Below, one piece after another: positions 53,519 through 64,000 of a stretch of 64,000 nucleotides of DNA. The notes beneath the pieces are model-generated. The model saw only the letters and a program-made list of their open reading frames with translations, made no database searches and had not been told where the DNA came from. Source of the DNA: Enoplosus armatus (Eukaryota > Chordata > Actinopteri > Centrarchiformes > Enoplosidae); NCBI RefSeq assembly GCF_043641665.1, contig NC_092194.1:15358798-15422797 (forward strand). The letters run 5' to 3'. Positions within the stretch are counted from its first letter, which is position 1. Each line of letters opens with the position of its first letter. The position numbers and the translations under genes were made by a program.

Positions 53519-55704
53519 ATGGCGGACAAGGAGAAGCGCCGGTCCGGGGCTACTCCTCCAGGGATGCCCGAGGGCAAAGCCTCCAAGTCGGACAGCGACA
53601 GGGAGTTTTTGTCGCAGGCCGGGGTGGGAGAGCTGCTCCGCGGGGCCATCCTGAAGATGGTCGAGGCCAGATCGGACGATCCTATCGGGTTCCTGGCCGA
53701 CCACTTCTGCAACCTCGCCTCCGTGACAGAGACCGGCACAGCTGGATGCAGCGATGGGGATCAGTTGAACAACGGCTCACTGACCTCAGGCGCGCAGGAG
53801 CAGCAGCATCTCAACCGGGCGCTGTGGCACCTGCGGCTGGCACACCACTCCCAGAGGTCCGGGCAGATTTCTTGACTTTTTTACCAATGAAGCGAATATT
53901 ATTCTAATAGCTATGATCAGTCCCTCATATATCTCACTGACCGTGCTAACCTAGACATTTAAATAATTCAGCCAGTCATCATTTCGCTTGGCACCTCTGG
54001 ATGTCTGGTAGACTCTAGACTGACTTATTAATGCAACCTGTAGTCTGGCCTCACTCACTCAGCAGAATAACTTTCTTACTAAGCACCCATTACAAGATAT
54101 ATAATAATGTTTTAAAGCTGTAACTAATTACTTTCTAAATAGTTAATAAATAATTTATAGAACAGTTATAAGCCATTAATTATAACAACTTTTGGGTTGC
54201 CAGGTTGATTGTTTGACCTCTGATTTTCTTGAAAAAAACAACAACTGTAAAGCATGTGGCCCAACATTCATTTATTAACAATTTATTCTTGAGAGTGTTA
54301 TTGCATAGCTTTTTTTTTATAACAGTCTTTATTGTTTTTATTTATTACATCTTGATTTTTCTATTGCACTATCCTGTATGCTGCTGTAACAATGCAAATT
54401 TCCCCACTGAGGGATTAATAAAGGATTATTTTATTAAATCTCTTATTAAAGTATAAAAAGCAGACTTGAACTATTTTAGGAACTCTTGACAGAAAGCGAT
54501 AAACTCGTGACCTTTAACCTTTATTAATGACTATTAATGACTTAACTTTATTGTTTGTCACTCAACAGTCAGAGGGATTTTTCACAACCTGAAGATTTGA
54601 GCTTATTGATGGCTTATCACGGATCTATTAAGCATGTGTAAACAATTCAGCATGTGTCATTAATTCACCATCAGTTCCACCCTCTAAACCCTTTATAAAT
54701 GATGACATATCAGAAAGTTTACCCAAATTACAAATGAACATATTTTCTCAATTATTTGTAGAGGTATCTAGCTGTATAGGTGGTATTGGTCTCATTTGCC
54801 CAGGTTTTCATATATCTGTATCTGAGATTATTACCACTTTACTAAAATGTAGGTGAATGGAATTGAGTTTGTTCATTGATAAATTACTTTCTTTTTCTAT
54901 TTCAACACCTTTCTCCAGAAACATGTCCCTGTTACGCGGCATATTCCCCAGACCACTCTTATAAATAGCAAATGATAATGAATTATGCATTATACCTGTA
55001 TTAAAAACAGTGATTCAAACCAATGATTTGCTTTCTTCTCTCATTTTAAACCCAGATCTGCCTTCAGCAACAACGTCCGAGTGGCCTATGACCTTTTGAA
55101 CCTCACTGGGCCCCGCAGACGTCCAGCTGAGGTCCCCGAAGGCCCTGATGGCTCCTGCGCCGACAGCCCAACAGGAGGAGGAGGGGTGAGAGGAGGCCTC
55201 TACACACAGACTCTGCAGTGCCTGTGCAGTGAGGGTGGAGTCCCTGCCTCCACCTCTGCCCCGCTCCTCAGACGCCTCCATTGCCAAGACCACGAGGCCG
55301 TCCCTTATGATGTCTTCCGTCACGGTGTGCTCACATGTGCAGTTTTCTCAGACTACATCCGGCAGGCTCAGAGGCTTTACGCTGAAGTGTGCTGCCCGGA
55401 CGAAGGGCCTGCCTCGCAGGCACTGTGCCTGGCCGTGCTGGGGACCTTAAAGGAAGCCCTGGAGACTTCCCAAGGCTGCGATGCAAACTGCTGTGTTAAT
55501 GCAAATAATAAAGCTAATTCCTGTCTGGAGGCTAACGTGAAGGCTATACGCTACCTGGAGGCCAGTGCCAAGATCTCTCCATACAAGCTAGCTCAGGCCA
55601 TAGCTGGAGCACAGACACAGGGCCCAGGTGGTGATATGGACGCAAAGGAGTTTGAGAACGCAGCGGCAGAGCTCTTTATCACTCGAGTGAGAGTTGTGTC
55701 CTAG
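53519..55704 (+). CDS. tpgs1: Tubulin polyglutamylase complex subunit 1 (PGs1)
   Basis: Non-catalytic subunit of the neuronal tubulin polyglutamylase complex, which works with TTLL1 to add glutamate chains to tubulin and helps place the enzyme at centrioles, cilia and axons. Two coding exons, 53519-53856 and 55056-55704, join in phase (CAG AG|A TCT) to give 328 residues (human about 290). Conserved blocks are ALWHLRLAHHSQR at the exon junction, then NNVRVAYDLLNL, LRRLHCQDHEAVPYDVF and the C-terminal EFENAAAELFITRVRVVS. The extra length lies in a glycine-rich segment after exon 2 begins (SPTGGGGVRGG) and an Asn/Cys/Ala-rich insert (CDANCCVNANNKANSCLEANVK). The start ATG follows an ETS-like ACTTCCG in GC-rich sequence. 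AATAAA at 55,884-55,889 is the first poly(A) signal. Confidence 0.93.
54340..54450 (+). mobile_element. LINE 3'-end fragment in the tpgs1 intron
   Basis: 'gctgctgtaacaatgcaaat' then 'ttccccactgagggatt' and 'aataaagg' form the typical terminus of a fish non-LTR retrotransposon. It is closely similar in plan to 32,730-32,800. Confidence 0.5.
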
Positions 55705-55883
55705 GTTTCTTGTCTGTTTTCTGTACATTCATAAATGATGAGAAAACAGACTGATCCTAGATAATAATAATAATTAATTATTATCCTAGATAATAATAAT
55801 AACCTTCTATGTACCATCTCTAACCTCTAACCTACTGCTGCCTAAATATCAAATAGCTACTGAATACCTAAATAACAAGAAAT

Positions 55884-55889
55884 AATAAA
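55884..55889 (+). terminator. Probable tpgs1 polyadenylation signal
   Basis: First AATAAA after the stop codon, 180 nt downstream. A second AATAAA lies near 56,223. Confidence 0.45.
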
Positions 55890-57295
55890 GCAAAACACTC
55901 ACAGATTTTACCTCCTCTCACTAAACCCAATAATTCTGTTGTTTTGAAGATTAACAATAATTGTAAAACACATTGTTTGATGTCTGTTACTGAACTTATT
56001 AAAGCGGAAGAGATGAGACATCGACATCTGCTGTGCTGTGCTGGCAGTGACCGTGCTGTGTGAAGGACAATGAGTTCCTTTCATGGATTAAATGTATTCC
56101 TTGAGATCCATATTTGTCCTGACTGTTTCCATTATAGTTTAGCTTTGCCCTGAAATGCCCCGATTAGAAAGCAACACTCTGTACTTATCTACATCTAATG
56201 CACTCCAATACAACAAGCCTGTAATAAATCCCTCCTCTTTTTACTTATCATTTTCATGTTTTGTTGAGAGGGATGTTGATTAAACTCTGTGTCATTTTTC
56301 AAGGCTGTGGGTTTGTGATGCTCTTGAATTGTACTGCATTATATTTAAGCGTTTCAGATGTTTTGTTAACCATTTATTAGAAATGATTAGTTACCCAGGA
56401 GCCAGTCTCATATGCTATCCCGATGAAGGCATTGTAGCAGAAAACATTGTGGGGAATAAACATGGAATACAGGAGAAGCGTTGTGCAAACTGATGTTCAC
56501 TTATTTATTTGAACATGTATTCTTATATTAAGTCTGACATTAAAGAGAACAGAGAGAAAGTGCCCACGTCACACAGACGTTTACAAAGAGACTCTTCTCC
56601 TTACCCTCGACTCACTGACGCATGAGCGAGTCCTCAGATGAGGTCCAAAGACCAAGGATAGACCAAGGAGGCCAACATCCTTCCCCAGCGATAGTCCAGA
56701 AAGGAGGAGAAGATTGTGGGTTTGGTCAAGCTAAAAGAGACTGAGCAGAACGACAGCTCCTGAACAACAAAGAATAACAAAGACATATGTATGTCATGTA
56801 AGAAAATTAAAACATGAAAGCATTATATTGATACAAGATTAATTGTTCCTGATTTGCAGGCTGAAAGATGTTGAGATGTCTAGGCTAAAACAAATAAAAT
56901 TAAAATAATAAATTAGGTTTAAAAACAAACTGTGTAATTTGCTTTTAATTTGCATTTAAATGGCTGTATTTCAATATGAAGCAAGTCAGATCACTACAAG
57001 TCCTCACTACAAATTGACATAAAATGCAAACCACCAAATGAATGCTCATTCTGGTATAACAGAGAGAGAATCCGGAGAGACCACGTTTCTTTTAAATCCA
57101 TTACTCTCTGTTGTACATGGCCATTGGCAAACAGTCTTGAGAAATGAGACAAAGACTAAGCAATTTTGCATCATCATTTTTAAAGGTCTATTACACTGAA
57201 TGCTAAAACAACAATGATCAACAACCTCCATTTACTTGACTTGTGTATCTCAGAGTACATGAATTTGTGTTCTCTCAAGCGCTACTTAGCTTCGG
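55890..57295. other. Spacer between tpgs1 and the Harbinger-derived gene
   Basis: AT-rich non-coding DNA. No gene or clear repeat family is recognised. Confidence 0.5.
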
Positions 57296-57310
57296 CCACT
57301 AGATGGCAGC
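57296..57310 (+). promoter_or_regulatory. CTCF-like binding site
   Basis: CCACTAGATGGCAGC fits the vertebrate CTCF core CCASYAGRKGGC exactly over its 12 positions. It lies 186 bases before the start codon of the Harbinger-derived gene, probably in its promoter. Confidence 0.5.
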
Positions 57311-57481
57311 ACCTCCCTGGTGGCAACAGAGTCAGACACAAACAGGAGGAAAGCGGAAGTACACTAGCTTACAGCATATGTTGAAATGACAAATGACACC
57401 TGAGCTGCTTGTTATACATGGCCAAAGATGCTCTCCATAAGTTGAGGTCTTGCGTGCTGCCTCCCGGCTGAACTTGTCATA

Positions 57482-60400
57482 ATGGAGGAAGAGGAGCAGC
57501 TGCGGTCTTTCATGTTCCTCATGACTTACATGCTGCTGAAGCGCAGGAGAGACATCAACGACGCAAACGTTCAGAGGCGCAACGAGATCCAGAGACGCAT
57601 CAGACACCGGCAGTACTTCTTCCAGAGACAGAGGAGGATGCTCATGGTCAGCCCCCCCACCCCCCCGTCTCATTTTATATCCCACTGTCATATATATAAA
57701 TATTACTGTATATTGCATGAATATGCCATACCAGCTATACTCTGTTTTTCATGGAAGAAGTAAAAGTAACAATACCACAGTGTAGAAATACTTTAAGTAA
57801 AGTAAGTCCTCATGTTTCTTCAGTAAAAGTACAAAAGTATTCGCATCAAACTATACTTAAAATACAAAAAGTTTAGAATAATGTATATTGAAATATAATT
57901 ATTGATGCATTAATGTGTACACTACTTTAATGTTGCAGCTGGTAAAGGTGGGGCTTACTTTTTATTATATATACTGACGGGTAGCGTTTGAAGAACGCAG
58001 GAGAGAGCAGGAAAAAAAAGTGTATTGTTGGAGTATTTATATTTAGATATTAAAATGTGCCTTTAAGCATAACAAAATGTATCAGGTAGAATCTGTCTTT
58101 ATATTTCTTGCTGTAATCAAAGAAACCAAACAAAACATTTTCCCATTAAGAGAAAAAATGTGGCAAATTCTGGAAACTACAAAAGCAGATAGATCCTCCC
58201 AAACACTTTTACAGTTTGTGATATAGAATCAGTGGTTTAACAAGTTTTGTTAGAGAGTTAGGGAGTAGCGGTATAAAATCTGTGAATTAATTTAATTAAT
58301 ATATATTTTATTATTGATCTTCTACTCTCCAGATGATGATAGCAGGAGGTATCCGCTCCAACGTCCGCATCCGCACACGTCCCTGGACCACTACTGCAAG
58401 CACTGATTGGTGGGAGCGGGTGGTGATGATAGAATTCCAGCCGTCTGATTGGCTGGATAAGTTCCGTATGAGTCGGGAGACCTTCTTCTACCTGTGTGAC
58501 AAGCTGAGGCCCCGTCTGGCTCGCCAGGACACCAGCTTCCGCCTGGCGCTGCCGGTGGAGAAGCGTGTAGCGGTGGCTCTGTGGCGCCTGGCGTCAAACA
58601 TCGAATATCGCACCATCAGCTCCCTGTTTGGTGTGGGGAAGTCCACCGTGTGCAGGTGTGTTAGAGACATGTGTCACGCCATTGTGGCGCTCCTCAGCTC
58701 CATCTACCTGCGGCCCCCGAGTGAGGCTGAGCTGGAGGATTCAGCCCAGCTTTTCCAGACCCACTGGGGCTTCCCTCACTGCGTCGCTGCCATAGCAACA
58801 CTCCACACAGCTATCATCACCCCATCAAACAACGCGTCTGACTATGCCAACCCTGCTGGCTGGCTCTCCGTGTTGTCTCAGGTAGAGAGGGGACCCATGT
58901 ATGCTGCTGCAAATACGTGCTAGCTAGTTGAGATTTTGACTTCTTCTGTCTCTCTTTGGTGTCCCAGGTGGCTGTTAGTGGCCAGGGGCAGTTCTGGGAT
59001 GTATGTGCAAGTTTCCCAGGTGGGACGGACCCAGCTGACATCTTGCAGAACTCATCGCTGTGGGCCACAGCTGCAGAGGGTGGACTGTCGCCTGCCCCGC
59101 CACCTGTCTTCATGGGAAAACCTCTCAGGTAAAGTTAAAGCCAACAGCATGACGGTTCAATCAGTATCCAGTTCACTACTAAGTGTGTCACATTATTCAG
59201 GCATTTAAAGATACTACATGCAAATCTCCACCTTGTAAATGGTTAGTCTTTTCCCTCCTTTCCTTTTGTTTATTAGGTTTTCATCCAGTCTTTGTCACTC
59301 ATCTGTCAGTTGTTAAAGAAGCCGCCCATAACACTCCAAACATCACTGAAATTTAATAATGGAGAGAGAAGGACTGACAAGCATACACAGACTGGCTGAT
59401 ATCACAGGCTGATAAATATTAAATCCATTTTATTTGTCGTTTGATATTAAAACGTTGCATAGCTCAGTGTAGCTGCACCCTTTTTCTGATTTCCAAACTT
59501 TACCACTTTACATTGCGTTCGACACAAAATAAATCTTCAGAAGCCAGTGGCTCCATTTCACAGGTTTTCAATGAAAAAAGTAAAATCTTATAGGTTAATA
59601 AGATCAATTCTTCTCGGTTGTCTCGTCTCATTCCAAAAACCGTCTTGCTCCACACACTAATTAACTCCAACTGAGAGCTATTGACCTTGATTTAACCAAT
59701 AGAAGTACATTTTAACTACCACAACATTAGCAACAACAATTACCCAATATTCAGTTTTCCAGCACACACAATAATATCACCCAACAGTAAATCATTTTGA
59801 AATGTTGTATATTATAATATCATACTCACAATATTATATCTGCATATTGACTTTTCTTATTATGGCTCCTTAGCCTGATAGCTTGGTACCCATTAGGTTT
59901 TACCAAGTTAAGTCTTAAGGGATGATGATGTACTTAACTATCTGTGATCAATATGGATGTCTAGGCAATTACAAAGGTCACCATGTTGTATAGAAGGTGA
60001 GGTGAATTAAACGTTAAGTCAATCAAAGGAACTTCACTTGCCTGTGTATGTAAATAAATGGAAGAAATATGACAACACACAGCTCACTGTGCTTAGTAAT
60101 AAAAAGTCTGCAGTGATTTGTGCTGAAATGGACCAGCACACATTGTGCAGTGTACGGAGGTTTAGGATTCAAGTTTTTTTGAACCTCAGACCAGGTAATG
60201 CTGCCATGATTCTCTCAAACATGTTTGATTATTTACAGAGGACATCTACAATATACAAATCCGTCCAAACTGCTCTTGTTTGAGCTGGATAAGAGTGGAA
60301 ATGTTGCTATGCTGAGTCATTTTCTGATGTCAGTACCTCCGGTGTGTGCTATAACTGACTGAAAACCATCTGTTGTGTCTAGGTATGTGCTGCTGGGGGA

Positions 60401-60815
60401 GGCCTGCTACCCTCTCCAGAGCTGGCTAATGAAGGCCTATCCTGAGGCCAAGGGCAGGAGGTCAAGTCACACAGCACTGATAGAGCCACAGCGGCTCTTT
60501 AATCGGTGGCTCACCAGAGCGCTGCGTGTGCCTGAGGAGGCACTGCTGAGGCTGAGGGCACGCTGGCAGTGTCTGAGCAAGAGGAACGACTGTGGACTGG
60601 ACGTGGTGCCCACCATGATTTTAGCTTGCTGCATTCTTCACAACATATGCGAGTCCCACGGGGACGCCTTCAAGGCGGAGTGGCAGGTGGAGGTGGCCGA
60701 GGCAGAGAGCCCTCAGCCCAGCCACAAGCAGCTCCTCTCAACCAGTATCGACCAAAGTCAGGCTGAGGATGTCCGACACCTCTTCTGTGACTATTTTGAA
60801 CAGCAGAATAATTGA
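57482..60815 (+). CDS. Harbinger (HARBI1-like) transposase-derived protein, catalytically degraded
   Basis: Coding exons are 57482-57646, 58333-58881, 58968-59128 and 60383-60815 (435 residues), all in phase with GT..AG junctions. Residues 1-55 are a highly charged Arg-rich start (MEEEEQLRSF, RRNEIQRRIRHRQ). Residues 56-180 carry the helix-turn-helix-like region of PIF/Harbinger transposases (FRMSRETFFYLCDKLRPRL, RTISSLFGVGKSTVCRCV). The DDE nuclease domain (DDE_Tnp_4) follows, ending with MILACCILHNI, as in human HARBI1. Active-site positions are altered: Ala210 where the family has the first Asp (AIATLH against VVDCIH), and Glu298 in LLGEACYPL where GD is usual. The PGS..D motif has Pro260. 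The Glu of the third position is kept (Glu343). I see no terminal repeats around it. Multiple introns, an intact frame and lost catalytic residues suggest a domesticated gene, possibly DNA-binding; its function is unknown. Confidence 0.85.
57755..57965. repeat. ACTTAAGTAC-type teleost repeat in intron 1 of the Harbinger-derived gene
   Basis: 'aacaataccacagtgtagaa', 'cagtaaaagtacaaaagtat' and 'attgatgcattaatgtgtac' match this common fish repeat, in the opposite orientation to the copies at 8.1 and 32.6 kb. Confidence 0.6.
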
Positions 60816-62380
60816 AAAAGCTTCCTACACATAAAGACTAATGTTGCTGAAATCCTCGAAAACATTTGTACTCCTGCTATTACAGTATATTTTTAGCCAC
60901 ACTAGGTTGTACTGAATGAATGGTAATGTTGGTCTGTCTGTTCCTGACAGGCTGTTAACATGTATATTGATGCTAACTGTAACCAGGCATGTTAAAACTT
61001 GGCAATGTTAGCACAGATCTCAAAGCAGAGTGGAACCTAAATGAACCAGAGATGGACAAAGTAAAGCTTTAAGCTAAATCTGACACCTCAGCCTGTCATA
61101 CCAAGTCTGAGATGTCATAAAATCACAATATGTCCATGAGAAAAACACTTTTGATTCAGGCAGGAACGTGTGTTGCTTTGGTGCCACCATGTGGCCAATC
61201 TCCACGTTTTGCCCCACTAGCTGAAAGGATCTAAGAACAGCAAAATTGTCTTTTCCCCATTTCTTCATACCTCAAACATTTATTTTCTATTGTGTAATAA
61301 GCATCACAGCCTTGAGGAGCTGCTTGCATGGCTATAGACCTGACACTGTGCTCATGTATTTTGTTTATGCAGTGCATCATTGCATAAAGACTCCAGTTTT
61401 GTTTCAAGTAAGTTTGTTGTCTTTGGCTTTCATCTTATCTTTGATGCTGTCTTATCACCTATTTCTTAAGCTTGTAACCAGTGTGTAATGTAAACATTTG
61501 TAACACGGTTGTGGAAAATATACAAGAAACATTACACATTATTTAAACAGTCACTCTCTTAGTGATAGGTGGTTAGAAATAAACAGTGATAGGTAGATAG
61601 ATAGATAGATAACCATGACACTAAAACTAAGCTCAGTGTTTATGGAGATGCAGATCCAGAGCCCACATATTTCTGAATGCCAAGCGTCCTCCTTTGCTTC
61701 CGGGACTTGAATTGAATGAACACTGCTAACAGATGTTATGCAACTGTACTCTACGGCCACAAGATGTCACTGCTATCACAGCACACGCCCACCTGAGTCG
61801 TCGCTAATAATTTGTCTTGTCTGATGCTGCTTGCATTACTCTGCAGGTTATGGATGAAGTGGTAGGGATTATCTACTTACTGAAAAGTCGTTACCATGTT
61901 GCACCACACTTTGAAATATATTTTTCAGCAGCCCAGAATATTGTGCAGGCTGCAGGTGGTGGACAAGCAGTGATCTCACATGCATTGCCTGGCACCTATA
62001 AAACTGAAAAAGAGCTCTTTCCTAATTCATACATATTGGGTTTTGCATCTTCTCATCGACCTCACTCGCAGTCAGATCCCACCCCGAGGACCCGCCTCGT
62101 CCATTCAATTGGTCTGTCATAAACCTGTTTCATGCAACTCTCCGTCTGTCACTCAACACCACAGTATCTCCTCCTCCTTGCTTGGCATCAGACTGGTGTG
62201 TGTGCCGACCTTGTTCCAGCGACGAGCTACCCGAAAGCCAGCTGTTTGCAGCGATTACATTTCTGGCAAAAGCCGCCGGTCCGGCACGCATTTGATCCCC
62301 TCTCTCAGGCGGTGGTAGTAGCCTTATCTTTTACCGTCAAAATGAGTCAGGATGTGATGGGGTGCTGTCCTGCTATCGCT
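60816..62380. other. Spacer after the Harbinger-derived gene
   Basis: No gene is recognised. AATAAA at 61,578-61,583 may end the upstream transcript. A short (TAGA)n tract lies at 61,593-61,610. The open frames at 61,817-62,386 have no known domain. Confidence 0.45.
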
Positions 62381-62389
62381 AGCTAGGCG

Positions 62390-64000
<1,611 letters not shown>

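Noticed and set aside
61740..61760. Second CTCF-like word (CCACAAGATGTCA)
   Set aside because: It departs from the core at the GGC positions, so it is too weak to call.

Overview
The window is vertebrate nuclear DNA, most likely from a percomorph (spiny-rayed) teleost. Its genes are split by short AT-rich introns with GT..AG boundaries. It carries many dinucleotide microsatellites and several dispersed repeats that I recognise from perch-like fish, and five gene families can be named from conserved protein sequence. There is no sign of bacterial operons, CRISPR arrays or a viral genome.

Layout. (1) Positions 1-29,150 hold a head-to-tail tandem array, all on the + strand, of four paralogous glycosyltransferase family 92 (GT92, formerly DUF23) genes. 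Their coding parts are near 2.3-4.3, 10.1-12.4, 14.9-19.4 and 26.0-28.7 kb. Each predicts a type II Golgi membrane protein of about 445-460 residues with a DID metal-binding motif. Copies 1 and 2 are near-identical recent duplicates, and copies 3 and 4 form a second pair. Copy 2 has lost its start codon through an 8-bp deletion. Copy 3 has an extra 17-nt coding first exon. (2) 29.1-34.3 kb is repeat-rich intergenic DNA with LINE fragments and a relic of the GT92 unit. (3) 34.3-41.0 kb on the - strand is pdcd10 (CCM3), complete in seven coding exons, with a probable promoter near 42.5-42.7 kb. (4) 43-46 kb is intergenic. (5) 46.3-51.8 kb on the + strand is isyna1, inositol-3-phosphate synthase, complete in ten coding exons. 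(6) 53.5-55.7 kb on the + strand is tpgs1, a tubulin polyglutamylase complex subunit, in two exons. (7) 57.5-60.8 kb on the + strand is a four-exon gene derived from a Harbinger (PIF/HARBI1-type) transposase; its catalytic residues are degraded, so it looks domesticated. (8) At 63.16 kb the first coding exon of gna11 (Gq-family alpha subunit) begins; the rest lies beyond the window.

The genes do not form one pathway. The single-copy genes are ordinary conserved cellular genes. The GT92 array is the evolutionarily active part: repeated tandem duplication, apparent sequence homogenisation between copies, loss of a start codon in one copy, and mobile-element insertions between units. I see no clearly undescribed molecular system. 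The best leads are the GT92 array and the catalytically degraded Harbinger-derived gene.
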